Source of the DNA: a bacterium
GTDB taxonomy: Bacteria > 4484-113 > JALSIF01
Direction: 5' to 3'
Length of the DNA stretch: 9,301 nt
NCBI GenBank assembly: GCA_026981635.1
Contig: JALSIF010000268.1
Span: 1 to 9,301, forward strand
Shown here: piece after piece, positions 1 to 6,372 of the stretch
Layout of the letters: every line of letters starts with the position of its first letter
Numbering within the stretch: the first letter of the stretch is position 1
Program-made: the position numbers and the translations under genes
Notes under the pieces: model-generated
What the model was told of the DNA's origin: nothing
What the model saw: only the letters and a program-made list of their open reading frames with translations
Databases searched by the model: none

Positions 1-1161
1 GGCTCGCCCCTGCAGAACAAGTATGCCGAGGGCTACCCGGGCAAACGCTACTACGGCGGGTGTGAGTTTGTGGACATCGCCGAGAGCCTGGCCATTGAGC
101 GGGCCAAGCAGGTTTTTGGGGCCGAGCACGCCAACGTCCAGCCCCACGCCGGAGCCCAGGCCAACCTGGCGGTCTACTTTGCCTTCCTAAAGCCCGGCGA
201 CACCTACATGGGGCTTGCCCTGGACCACGGCGGGCACCTCACCCACGGCCACCCCATCACCATCACCGGTAAGTGGTTCAACGTGGTCCAGTACCGGGTC
301 CACCCGGAGACCCACCTGGTGGACTTTGACTACCTGAGGGAGAAGGCGCGGGAGGTGAGGCCCAAGCTGATCATGGCAGGGGCTTCCGCCTACCCGCGGG
401 CCTTTGACTGGGCGGCATTTCGGGAGATCTGCGACGAGGTGGGAGCGGTCCTGGTGGCCGACATCGCCCACTACGCCGGGCTGGTGGCGGCCGGCCTCTA
501 CCCCAACCCCTTCCCCCACGCCGACGTTGTCACCACCACCGTCCACAAGACGCTGCGCGGACCAAGAAGCGGCATCATCCTCTGCAAGGAGGAGTTTGCC
601 AAACAGATTGACCGGGCGGTTTTTCCCGGTATCCAGGGTGGGCCGATGATGCATGTGATCGCCGCCAAGGCGGTGGCCCTGAAGATCGCCCAGACGGAGG
701 AGTTCAGGCAGTACCAGCGTCGGGTGCTGGAGAACGCCCGGGCGATGGCCGATGCCCTGATGGCGGAGGGGTTCTCCCTGGTAAGCGGAGGAACCGACTG
801 CCACCTGCTCTTGGTGGATGTGAAGAAGTCCCTAGGGCGAACCGGCAAGTGGGCGGAGGAGCGGCTTGACCCGCTGGGCATCACGGTGAACAAGAACACC
901 GTCCCCTACGACACCGAAAAGCCCTTCATCGCCAGCGGCATCCGGCTCGGCTCGCCCGCCCTCACCGCCCGCGGCTTTGGCAAGGAGGAGTTTGTTGAGG
1001 TCTCCCGCCTGATCAGCCTGGCCCTAAAGAGCGAGCCCAGCGAGGAGCTGGACAGCCAGATCAGGGACAAGGTGAGAGAGCTTTGCGAGCGCTTCCCCAT
1101 CTACCGGGAGTGGTGGCAGGGGGAGAAGCTGGCCGAGGCATCGGCGGCCGGGGGAGAGTAG
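1..1161 (+). CDS. glyA: Serine hydroxymethyltransferase, 5' partial
   Basis: PLP enzyme that interconverts serine plus tetrahydrofolate with glycine plus 5,10-methylene-tetrahydrofolate, in the cytosol. The frame is open from base 1 with no start in view; it begins in the conserved block [20 protein letters not shown] near the family N-terminus, so about 30 residues are missing. Visible signatures are the substrate-side HAGAQAN, the DIAHYAGLV strand with the PLP-contacting Asp and His, and the Schiff-base lysine in [14 protein letters not shown] (Lys codon 547-549). The usual GPRGG reads GPRSG here. The C-terminal NTVPYD...[13 protein letters not shown] block is also typical. The GTG at 70 is internal and is not the start. 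The gene ends in TAG, 41 bp before the rhomboid gene on the same strand, with no obvious terminator between them. Family identity is very secure. Confidence 0.97.
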   Translation, partial: GSPLQNKYAEGYPGKRYYGGCEFVDIAESLAIERAKQVFGAEHANVQPHAGAQANLAVYFAFLKPGDTYMGLALDHGGHLTHGHPITITGKWFNVVQYRVHPETHLVDFDYLREKAREVRPKLIMAGASAYPRAFDWAAFREICDEVGAVLVADIAHYAGLVAAGLYPNPFPHADVVTTTVHKTLRGPRSGIILCKEEFAKQIDRAVFPGIQGGPMMHVIAAKAVALKIAQTEEFRQYQRRVLENARAMADALMAEGFSLVSGGTDCHLLLVDVKKSLGRTGKWAEERLDPLGITVNKNTVPYDTEKPFIASGIRLGSPALTARGFGKEEFVEVSRLISLALKSEPSEELDSQIRDKVRELCERFPIYREWWQGEKLAEASAAGGE

Positions 1162-1187
1162 GGGAGAGGTCCCGAGGCGGCCCTTCT

Positions 1188-1196
1188 TGTTAGACT
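1188..1196 (+). promoter_or_regulatory. Extended -10 promoter for the rhomboid gene
   Basis: TG (1188-1189), one base, then TAGACT (1191-1196) forms an extended -10. Only 6 nt separate it from the GTG start at 1203, so the transcript would start at or next to the start codon (leaderless). No clear -35 is seen at the expected spacing, which is normal for extended -10 promoters. The TAG of the box is also an in-frame stop, so no upstream start for the rhomboid gene is possible. Confidence 0.5.
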
Positions 1197-1202
1197 AGCG
1201 CC

Positions 1203-2195
1203 GTGTTCCTGGTCCCGCTGAGAGACGAGATCAGAAGCCGCACCGTCCCCTACGTCACCTACTCCCTGATCATCATCAATGTGATCATTTACCTCTGGCA
1301 GCTCTCCTTTCCCCGCATCGGCGAGTTTGCCGGCCTGGAGGCCTCGGTGCTCACCTTTGGCTTTGTCCCCATTGAGCTTGCCAAGGGGGTGGACGTAAAC
1401 CTCCCCACCCCGATTCCTGCCTGGCTGACCATCTTTACCTCCATGTTCATGCACGGGGGCTTTGCCCACATCCTGGGCAACATGTGGTTCCTGTGGATCT
1501 TCGGGGACAACGTGGAGGACCACCTGGGCCACGGTCTCTACCTGCTCTTTTACCTGCTTGCCGGAGTGGGGGCGGCGCTGCTTCAGTTTTTGGTGAACCC
1601 GGTCTCGGACGTACCGATGGTCGGGGCCAGCGGCGCCATCTCAGGGGTGCTTGGCGCCTACTTCATCATGTTTCCCGGCGCCCGCATCGTAAGCCTCTTC
1701 TGGTACTTCTGGTTTATCCAGACCATCGCCATTCCCGCCTACATCTACCTGGGCTACTGGGCGCTGATCCAGTTTCTGGCCGGCATGGTCTCCCTGGGGG
1801 CGGGGGCCAAGGGCGGAGTGGCCTTCTGGGCCCACATCGGGGGGTTCATCGTCGGCCTGATCTTTGGCTATCTGCTTCGCACCGGTCGCATCGGCATCAC
1901 CCGGAGGGAGGTGCTCTACCCCGGCAGTCTCAGGCCATCGGGGATGGAAATTGGAGCCACCGCACCAGACATCATGGCCGAGGCACCATTCGCCGATGAA
2001 CAAGAGCCCACCCCTGAGCCGGAGGTCAGCCTGGTGGCGGGGGACCCGAGGATTGAGGCCCTCATCGCCCAGGGCAACATGCGCCAGGCCCTGAAGCTTG
2101 CCCGCGACCTTCGTCTGGCTGCCATCCACCGGGACGACCTGGAGCTTGCCCGCCTCTACGACGAGTATGTGCGCTATCTCAGGCGCTACCTCTAG
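1203..2195 (+). CDS. Rhomboid family intramembrane serine protease
   Basis: Membrane serine protease that cleaves transmembrane helices of substrate proteins within the bilayer. The start at GTG 1203 gives the family-typical N-terminus MFLVPLRDEIRSRTVPYVTY leading into TM1. HGGFAHILGNMW (84-95) carries the His89 and Asn93 that correspond to oxyanion residues of GlpG. The catalytic serine is Ser143 in GASGAISG and the catalytic histidine is His211 in AHIGGFIVG. About six or seven membrane segments lie between residues 15 and 225. A cytosolic tail of about 105 residues follows: a Pro/Glu-rich linker (around 262-275), then two or three amphipathic helices (281-330) that look TPR-like. No Shine-Dalgarno site is seen; the -10 box sits 6 nt upstream. 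The stop overlaps the stop of the convergent phosphatase gene. The substrate is unknown. Confidence 0.93.
   Translation: MFLVPLRDEIRSRTVPYVTYSLIIINVIIYLWQLSFPRIGEFAGLEASVLTFGFVPIELAKGVDVNLPTPIPAWLTIFTSMFMHGGFAHILGNMWFLWIFGDNVEDHLGHGLYLLFYLLAGVGAALLQFLVNPVSDVPMVGASGAISGVLGAYFIMFPGARIVSLFWYFWFIQTIAIPAYIYLGYWALIQFLAGMVSLGAGAKGGVAFWAHIGGFIVGLIFGYLLRTGRIGITRREVLYPGSLRPSGMEIGATAPDIMAEAPFADEQEPTPEPEVSLVAGDPRIEALIAQGNMRQALKLARDLRLAAIHRDDLELARLYDEYVRYLRRYL
2192..2195. other. Convergent stop codons sharing CTAG
   Basis: The rhomboid gene ends in TAG at 2193-2195 (+), and the phosphatase gene ends in TAG on the minus strand at 2194-2192. Both are read from the palindrome CTAG, so the two coding regions overlap by 4 bp. 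No intrinsic terminator can fit between them. Confidence 0.95.
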
Positions 2196-2989
2196 CCGGT
2201 GCGGGCCCGCCTAACTCCGGCGATCACCTCGGCCATCTTGCCGTGCAGTGTGGGGTTCGCCGCCAGGGGGTTGGGGTGCCAGAGGTCAAGCGGCCCTCCA
2301 CTGAGGTCGGTGACCACCCCTCCCGCCTCCTCCACGATCACCCACCCTGCCGCAACGTCCCAGGGATAGAGCTTCAGCTCCCAGAAGCCGTCAAACCGCC
2401 CGCAGGCCACATAGCAGAGGTCAATGGCGGCGCTTCCTGCCCGGCGGATGGCCTGGGCCCGGTGCATGAAGGCGGCAAAGAAGTCCAGGTTGTCTTCCTC
2501 GCTCTCGTGGACATCGTAGGGAAAGCCGGTGGCCAAAAGGGCACGCTCCAGCTCCTCCTCCGGGGAGACCCGGATGGGGCGGCCGTTAAGCAGGGCGCCC
2601 GCCCCCCGCTCGGCGATGAAGAGCTCGTCGTGGACCGGGTCGTACACCGCCCCCAGCACCACCTCATCCCGCCGCATAAGCCCTACGCTGATGGCAAAGA
2701 TGGGAAAGCCGTGGGCGAAGTTGGTGGTCCCGTCCAGGGGGTCAACCAGCCATAGAAAGTCGCTTGAGCCCTGCTCCTTTGCCCCTTCCTCGCCTACGAT
2801 GGAGTGGTCAGGAAAGCGCTCCCGGATGTAACCTGCGATGAACTCCTCCGCCTTGAGGTCGGCCTCGGTGACCAGGTTGATCTTTCCCTTGTGGCCGATC
2901 TCAGATTCCTTGAGGCGGCGAAAGTAGCCCATCACCACCTGCCCCGCTCCCCTGACCAGCTCAATGAGCGCTTCCCTCAGACTTGGCAC
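2192..2989 (-). CDS. suhB: Inositol monophosphatase family protein (SuhB-like)
   Basis: Mg2+-dependent phosphatase of the inositol monophosphatase superfamily, probably acting on myo-inositol-1-phosphate or a related sugar or polyol phosphate. It has 265 residues, the usual length. Metal-site motifs are GEE at 66-68, WLVDPLDGTTNF at 80-91 (Asp83 and Asp86 as metal ligands) and the C-terminal WDVAAG at 210-215 (Asp211). VTEAD (40-44) is the N-terminal motif common to the family. The GTG start gives a standard N-terminus (MPSLREALIELVRGAG). There is no Shine-Dalgarno site; a TACAAT -10 lies 6 nt upstream, so the mRNA is probably leaderless. It is convergent with the rhomboid gene and divergent from the small CxxC gene. 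Related family members act as histidinol-phosphatase or in NADP or sulfur nucleotide turnover, so the substrate, and hence the gene symbol, is uncertain. Confidence 0.9.
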   Translation of the reverse strand: MPSLREALIELVRGAGQVVMGYFRRLKESEIGHKGKINLVTEADLKAEEFIAGYIRERFPDHSIVGEEGAKEQGSSDFLWLVDPLDGTTNFAHGFPIFAISVGLMRRDEVVLGAVYDPVHDELFIAERGAGALLNGRPIRVSPEEELERALLATGFPYDVHESEEDNLDFFAAFMHRAQAIRRAGSAAIDLCYVACGRFDGFWELKLYPWDVAAGWVIVEEAGGVVTDLSGGPLDLWHPNPLAANPTLHGKMAEVIAGVRRARTG

Positions 2990-2995
2990 GGGCCC

Positions 2996-3001
2996 ATTGT
3001 A
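2996..3001 (-). promoter_or_regulatory. -10 box of the inositol-phosphatase gene
   Basis: On the minus strand TACAAT is followed by 6 nt (GGGCCC) and then the GTG start. This is a good -10 hexamer at the distance expected for a leaderless transcript. No convincing -35 element was found. Confidence 0.45.
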
Positions 3002-3060
3002 GGTAGATGGGCAGAGCGAACTGGGTAGAAGTTAGGGTAGGCTAACATTAAGTGAGCCCA

Positions 3061-3067
3061 AAGGGAG
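3061..3067 (+). promoter_or_regulatory. Ribosome binding site of the small CxxC gene
   Basis: AAGGGAG lies 9 nt before the ATG at 3077. Its presence contrasts with the neighbouring genes that lack a Shine-Dalgarno site and supports this start. Weak -10 candidates for this gene (TAGGCT 3038-3043, TAACAT 3043-3048) lie about 30-40 bp upstream. Confidence 0.55.
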
Positions 3068-3076
3068 AACTGGGAG

Positions 3077-3307
3077 ATGGAGAGATTTCACAGCCAGATG
3101 ACCCTGAGCGAGGCCTTCGCCACCCACCCGGCGGCGCGGCAGATCTTTGCCTACTTCCACATCGGCGGCTGCCACCACTGCGCAGTGGACGAGTCAATGA
3201 CCATTGAGCAGGCCTGCCAGCAGTATGGCGTGCCGGTGGAGATCCTGCTTGATCAGCTAAACAGGCTCCCCACTCCCCAGAGGCCGGCCGCCAAGGAGGG
3301 GGAGTAG
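3077..3307 (+). CDS. Small DUF1858-like CxxC protein
   Basis: A 76-residue protein resembling the DUF1858 / hybrid-cluster-protein-associated disulfide domain family. The arrangement matches: an N-terminal helix block (MTLSEAFATHPAARQIFAYF), a glycine turn with paired cysteines (GGCHHC, Cys32 and Cys35), a short beta segment (SMTIEQACQQYG), then a helix (VEILLDQLNRL). The family is known from redox and Fe-S or nitrosative-stress contexts, but the function of stand-alone members is not established. Here the cysteines could form a redox disulfide or bind metal; this is inference. The charged, proline-containing tail (64-76) is probably disordered. ATG 3077 has a good ribosome binding site. The gene lies 65 bp upstream of the phosphohexomutase gene on the same strand, which has its own likely promoter, and is divergent from the phosphatase gene. 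The related ScdA N-terminal domain (DUF542) is an alternative assignment. Confidence 0.8.
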   Translation: MERFHSQMTLSEAFATHPAARQIFAYFHIGGCHHCAVDESMTIEQACQQYGVPVEILLDQLNRLPTPQRPAAKEGE

Positions 3308-3357
3308 GGCAGGGGAGGAAGGCCCTCGGGCGGGAATAAAACCTGTTTCCAAGGCAC

Positions 3358-3363
3358 TAGACT
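3358..3363 (+). promoter_or_regulatory. -10 box of the phosphohexomutase gene
   Basis: TAGACT is followed by 9 nt and the TTG start at 3373. This is the same hexamer as at 1191-1196. Its TAG is in frame with the gene, so translation cannot begin upstream. No clear -35 element. Confidence 0.45.
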
Positions 3364-3372
3364 TTTCTCGCC

Positions 3373-4794
3373 TTGTCACTCCGCTTTGGTTCAGAGGGAG
3401 CCCGCGGCATCCTGGGGGTTGAGTTCACCTACCGTGATGTGCTCATGGCCAGCCAGGCCTACCTCAGGGTGCTAGGAGAGGAGGCTAAGCGGGGCCTGGC
3501 TGTCGGCTACGACCGCCGCTTCATGGCCGAGTGGTTCGCCCAGACCCTGGCCAGGGACCTTGCCCTGGAAGGGGTGGCGGTCCACCTCACCGTCTCACCG
3601 GTTACCTCCCCGCTGCTCTCTGCCCTGGTCAGGGCCCGCCGCCTGGGGGGCGGGGTGATGCTTACCGCCAGCCACAACCCCTATCCCTGCCTGGGGGTAA
3701 AGTTCAAGTCCTCCGCCGGTGGGAGTGAGCCGCCCGAGCGGATGGCCCAGGTGGAGGAGGAGCTAAGCCGGCTGGGGGAGGTGAGGGTGGCAAGCCTTCC
3801 CGCTCTGCGCTCCGATGCCCTGGCGGCGGGGGCGGAGAACCTCACCCCGGCAGGCTACCCCAACTTCTTCGGCCTGCTTCAGCTTGAGCTTAGGCTCTCC
3901 CCCGAGCGGTTTGACCGCCTGGTGGTGGTTGACTTCATGCACGGGGCGGCAGCCGAAGTGGCGCCGGCAGTACTGTCCACCTACCTTCCCTCCGGTTCGC
4001 TCACCTACCTTCGCCGGGAGCGGGAGGTAACCTTCGGCCAGAGCAGCCCCGAGCCGGTGGAGGAGTTGCTCTCCCCCCTCTGCGAGGAGTGCAGGCGGCA
4101 GGGGGCGATAGGTCTTGCCTTTGACGGCGACGGCGACCGACTGGCGGTGGTGGACGAGGCGGGGGAGGTGTTGTTCAGCCACGAGGTCTACTCGGTCCTC
4201 CTCCACCACCTGGCAAGGGAGCGGGGGCTTTCAGGCACCGTGGTGAGGACCTCCACCCTGAGCAGGCGGATAGACCGGCTGGCCGAGCGGATGGGCTTTG
4301 AGGTGAGGCAGGTCAAGGTGGGCTTTAAGCATGTTGCTCCCGCCCTGATGGAGCCGGGCGTGCTCATGGCGGGAGAGGAATCGGGGGGATTTGGCTTCGG
4401 CTTCTACCTACCTGAGCGGGACGGGATACTCGCCGCCCTCCTCTTCCTGGAGGCGGTCCAGGAGAGTGGCATGGGGGTGAGGGAGTGGCGAAGCTTCCTG
4501 GACGAGATGCTTGGCCCCACCTTCTATCACCATCTGGACCTGCCCACGACCAGGGCAGGGGAGCTGGTCTCCCGGATCGCCGAGCGCCCACCTGGGCAGG
4601 TGGCGGGCCTGAGGCTTGCCAGGGTTGAGTGCTGGGACGGGGTTAAGCTCCACTTCGGGGATGAGGCCACCCTCCAGTTTCGGGCTAGCGGCACCGAGCC
4701 CCTGCTTCGCATCTACGCCGAAGCGGACAGCCGGGGGCTGCTCAACCAGCTTCTCCACCTGGCAAGGAGGGTGGTGGAGGAGTCTTCGGACTAA
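3373..4794 (+). CDS. Phosphoglucomutase/phosphomannomutase family enzyme
   Basis: Alpha-D-phosphohexomutase that interconverts hexose-1- and hexose-6-phosphates through a phosphoserine, in the cytosol, supplying sugar nucleotides or glycogen. All four domains are present in 473 residues: the N-terminal RFGSEGARGI (4-13); the phosphoserine loop TASHNP with Ser100; the Mg2+ loop DGDGD (251-255); the sugar-binding GEESGG (334-339), followed by YLPERDG; and the phosphate loop RASGTEP (437-443). The start is TTG 3373. An in-frame TAG lies at 3358, and the conserved FGSEGARG begins at residue 5, so no better start exists. No Shine-Dalgarno site is visible and a -10 box lies just upstream, which suggests leaderless translation. 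The EESGGFGF...PERDG arrangement matches the mixed PGM/PMM subgroup, so sugar specificity cannot be told from sequence. The stop is TAA. Confidence 0.93.
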   Translation: MSLRFGSEGARGILGVEFTYRDVLMASQAYLRVLGEEAKRGLAVGYDRRFMAEWFAQTLARDLALEGVAVHLTVSPVTSPLLSALVRARRLGGGVMLTASHNPYPCLGVKFKSSAGGSEPPERMAQVEEELSRLGEVRVASLPALRSDALAAGAENLTPAGYPNFFGLLQLELRLSPERFDRLVVVDFMHGAAAEVAPAVLSTYLPSGSLTYLRREREVTFGQSSPEPVEELLSPLCEECRRQGAIGLAFDGDGDRLAVVDEAGEVLFSHEVYSVLLHHLARERGLSGTVVRTSTLSRRIDRLAERMGFEVRQVKVGFKHVAPALMEPGVLMAGEESGGFGFGFYLPERDGILAALLFLEAVQESGMGVREWRSFLDEMLGPTFYHHLDLPTTRAGELVSRIAERPPGQVAGLRLARVECWDGVKLHFGDEATLQFRASGTEPLLRIYAEADSRGLLNQLLHLARRVVEESSD

Positions 4795-5052
4795 TCATCT
4801 GCCGGCTGCTAGACCTGAGTCTTGGGGAAGAAGGTGGCCGTGATTAAAGAATGATGGGGTTTGCCTAAGTTTGTGTAGAAAGAGAAACTTGAGAGTCCAT
4901 GATGAAGGACATCTTGAAAGAGGGACTGGGAAGAGGATGCTTTCCTTTTCATCTGCCCACCACGGCTGGGGGATATTGCCCCCACCACCACTACGGGGCA
5001 TCCGGGGTGGGCTATTCGCGAAAGGCTTTGATACCTAGGGTAAGAGCTCCCC
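4795..5052. other. Intergenic region between the phosphohexomutase and trxA genes
   Basis: 258 bp with no credible gene. The first part (about 4830-4955) is clearly less GC-rich than the neighbours. Short open frames on either strand lack family features, codon bias and ribosome sites. Contents seen are a small hairpin (4967-4984) and G/C-rich tracts (4955-5012) such as CCCACC...GGTGGG that could form structure downstream of the minus-strand thioredoxin gene. Both flanking genes end here, so transcription terminators are expected, but no stem followed by a clear U-run was found. Confidence 0.5.
4967..4984. repeat. Short inverted repeat downstream of trxA
   Basis: TGGGGG and CCCCCA arms (6 bp) flank a 6-nt loop, ATATTG. 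It lies about 70 bp past the thioredoxin stop. It could help end or stabilise the trxA transcript, but there is no U-tract on either strand. Confidence 0.35.
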
Positions 5053-5376
5053 TCAGAGCAGGGTCTCAAGCTCGTGCTTGAGGCTGTGGTAGTCGCGGAA
5101 ACCCACCATGATCTTCTCCTGCTTGCCGTCCTTGAAGACCACCATGGTGGGAACGGCGCTGATGCCGAACTGCGTGGCCAGGTTGGGACTTTCGTCGGTG
5201 TTTACCTTGACCACCTCAAGCTTGTCCCCCAGCTCGGTGGCGATGCGCTCAATCACCGGCGCCAGCATCTTGCAGGGGGGACACCAGGTGGCATAGAAGT
5301 CAACCAGCACCGGCTTGGTCTTGCTGGTCTCAATGACCGCCTGCTCAAAGTCAAGCTCGCTTATCTCCTTGGGCAT
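5053..5376 (-). CDS. trxA: Thioredoxin with CPPC active site
   Basis: Small cytosolic dithiol oxidoreductase that reduces protein disulfides and is normally recharged by thioredoxin reductase. Its 107 residues are the standard single-domain length with no signal peptide. The active site is ATWCPPCKMLAP, with redox cysteines Cys32 and Cys35, where classical thioredoxin has CGPC. The cis-proline Pro76 sits in GISAVPTMVVFKDG, and VDFYATWC plus KVNTDESPNLATQFGI are typical thioredoxin-fold blocks. ATG 5376 is preceded by GGAGGAGA about 9 nt away. The gene follows the lipoprotein gene in the same direction but after 210 bp, with its own likely promoter and leader hairpin, so it is probably a separate transcript. 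The Gly-to-Pro change in the CxxC motif can shift redox potential; family membership is certain, physiological partner unknown. The stop is TGA. Confidence 0.95.
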   Translation of the reverse strand: MPKEISELDFEQAVIETSKTKPVLVDFYATWCPPCKMLAPVIERIATELGDKLEVVKVNTDESPNLATQFGISAVPTMVVFKDGKQEKIMVGFRDYHSLKHELETLL

Positions 5377-5385
5377 GTGAGGGTT

Positions 5386-5393
5386 TCTCCTCC
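5386..5393 (-). promoter_or_regulatory. Ribosome binding site of trxA
   Basis: On the minus strand GGAGGAGA stands 9 nt before the ATG at 5376. It is a strong Shine-Dalgarno match and fixes the thioredoxin start. Confidence 0.75.
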
Positions 5394-5415
5394 GCTTGGT
5401 TTTGCCTTTCTCCAG

Positions 5416-5441
5416 GTGGGCTACCTAGCTTACCAGCCCAC
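5416..5441 (-). repeat. Inverted repeat in the trxA leader
   Basis: Perfect 7-bp arms (GTGGGCT / AGCCCAC) flank a 12-nt loop. On the minus strand they would lie at the very 5' end of the trxA mRNA if transcription starts just after the -10 box at 5447-5454. Such a 5' hairpin could stabilise the message or be a protein site. It is not followed by a U-run, so it is not an intrinsic terminator. Confidence 0.45.
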
Positions 5442-5446
5442 GCCAA

Positions 5447-5454
5447 AGTCTATA
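5447..5454 (-). promoter_or_regulatory. -10 region of trxA
   Basis: The minus strand reads TATAGACT, containing both TATAGA (5454-5449) and TAGACT (5452-5447), about 70 bp upstream of the ATG. TAGACT recurs before the rhomboid and phosphohexomutase genes. The best -35 at 17 bp (TTTTCC, 5477-5472) is poor. The predicted leader is roughly 60-65 nt. Confidence 0.45.
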
Positions 5455-5586
5455 TACCGGCCGGTCAGAGGGGAAAATCTAGCCGCTTAGCTAGACGGCA
5501 GGTAAAAGTCCGGGCGAGGAAACTCCCTTAGACCACCTTCACCTTCGGATTTAAACTGCCAGGGAGGCTTTGCTCTCCTCTCCCCC

Positions 5587-6339
5587 TTACCTGCTGGCAT
5601 TCCCTGCCTGCGGTCGCTGCTTTGGGGAAGCACCTGAGCTCTTGGTGTGTGCCTTAATCCGTCTTTCCCAATCCTGTATTGAAGCCAGGCAGAGCTGGGC
5701 CCTGGGGGTCACGTAGGTGCCGAGGATATACTCGGCTATCACCCTACCTCCATCCCCATAGGCCCGCCAGTAGAAATAGTCCGGTGGGCAATCCGCCATG
5801 GCCTCTGGCCCACCGTTGTTTTTCAGGTACTCCCTGGCCTCTTCAACCGAGAGCAGATGAACCAGCAGGTCCCCCGGAGAGGGATTCCAGGCCTGCCAGT
5901 CAACCGGTCGGTCCCGGTAGAGGTTCCGTGGGACGGGAAAGAGGTTCCAATCTCCACCAATCTCGGCAAGCTCTTCCAAGCTCAGACTCTCGGGATCGCT
6001 GACCCCGGCCTTCAAGGCATCCACCAGTGCGTTACCCACCCCGTTTGGCCAGGTGACGATCTCCAAAAGCTGGGCCCTTTCCTGTTCGGAAAGCTCATCC
6101 CAGGTGGGATGCCCGGCAGCCGGTTCAATGGCCCCGAAGCCTTGTTTTACGTAGGGGAAACCCACGAAGTAGGACTTGAGCACTACCTCCTTTCGCGCAA
6201 GGGGCCAGTTGCGGGGATCGTTTGAACCCGAAGTGGCGGAAACCTTGGCAGCAGGGCCAGGCTGAGAGCTCTTGTCCGCCGCGTCGGGATTGCACCCCGA
6301 ACTGAAGGCAGGAATCATGAGCAGGGTTGCAAGAATCAC
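5587..6339 (-). CDS. Unrecognised putative lipoprotein, probable 5' frameshift
   Basis: I do not recognise a family. Read from GTG 6339 the product has 250 residues: a hydrophobic stretch (MILATLLMIPAFSSGC) ending in a lipobox-like SSGC with Cys16, a Ser/Pro/Ala linker (17-45), then a globular region rich in Trp, Tyr and acidic residues. Recurrent features are WDELSEQERAQLLEIVTWP (80-98), LSLEELAEIGGDW (119-131), the segment around DWQAWNPSPGDLLVHLL (147-163), and DCPPDYFYWRAYGDGG (183-198). The tail (233-250) is basic and probably disordered. The reading frame lacks the usual positively charged N-region, and no ribosome site fits GTG 6339. A strong Shine-Dalgarno and ATG lie at 6364 in another frame and would supply that N-region. 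The protein is thus probably an exported, lipid-anchored protein of about 258 residues broken by one base near its start. It lies 210 bp upstream of trxA on the same strand. Confidence 0.65.
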   Translation of the reverse strand: MILATLLMIPAFSSGCNPDAADKSSQPGPAAKVSATSGSNDPRNWPLARKEVVLKSYFVGFPYVKQGFGAIEPAAGHPTWDELSEQERAQLLEIVTWPNGVGNALVDALKAGVSDPESLSLEELAEIGGDWNLFPVPRNLYRDRPVDWQAWNPSPGDLLVHLLSVEEAREYLKNNGGPEAMADCPPDYFYWRAYGDGGRVIAEYILGTYVTPRAQLCLASIQDWERRIKAHTKSSGASPKQRPQAGNASR

Positions 6340-6364
6340 GAGTCCTCAGCTTTTTTCCCCTCAT
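6337..6364 (-). other. Out-of-frame true start of the lipoprotein gene
   Basis: On the minus strand ATG 6364-6362 encodes MRGKKLRT, an ideal basic signal-peptide N-region, preceded by AGGAGG with 8-nt spacing. After the ACT codon (6343-6341), dropping the single base at 6340 joins this directly to the GTG frame (V-I-L-A-T-L-L-M...). That creates a complete lipoprotein signal of 23 residues before the cysteine. As written, the ATG frame continues into unrelated sequence until a stop near 6125. A one-base insertion, by mutation or sequencing error, is the simplest explanation. Confidence 0.7.
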
Positions 6365-6372
6365 CTTCTCAG

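Noticed and set aside
187-804. Long open frame on the minus strand across glyA
   Set aside because: It lies fully inside and antisense to a certain glyA; the translation shows no family motif and the frame is open only because of GC-rich codon structure.
3306-3326. Inverted repeat AGGGC...GCCCT after the CxxC gene
   Set aside because: 5-bp arms, 11-nt loop and no U-run; expected by chance in GC-rich DNA.
4809-5069. 86-codon minus-strand frame downstream of trxA
   Set aside because: Overlaps trxA, lacks a ribosome site, and the translation looks random.
4899-5081. 60-codon plus-strand frame after the phosphohexomutase gene
   Set aside because: No ribosome site or homology signal, and it runs antisense into the 3' end of trxA.
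5500-5540. Possible RNase P RNA-like string (AAAAGTCCGGGCGAGGAAACTC)
   Set aside because: It only loosely resembles the conserved RNase P 5' block; the region is far too short (210 bp between two genes) and the other conserved elements are missing.
5540-5586. Hairpin candidate just past the lipoprotein stop
   Set aside because: Only 4-5 bp arms (GGGAG/CTCCC or GAGG/CCTC) with a long loop and no U-run, so not supported as a terminator.
6350-6358. A-AAA-AAG slippery heptamer at the lipoprotein start as a programmed frameshift
   Set aside because: A -1 shift there reaches TGA within a few codons and does not enter the signal-peptide frame; the needed shift is +1 and further downstream.
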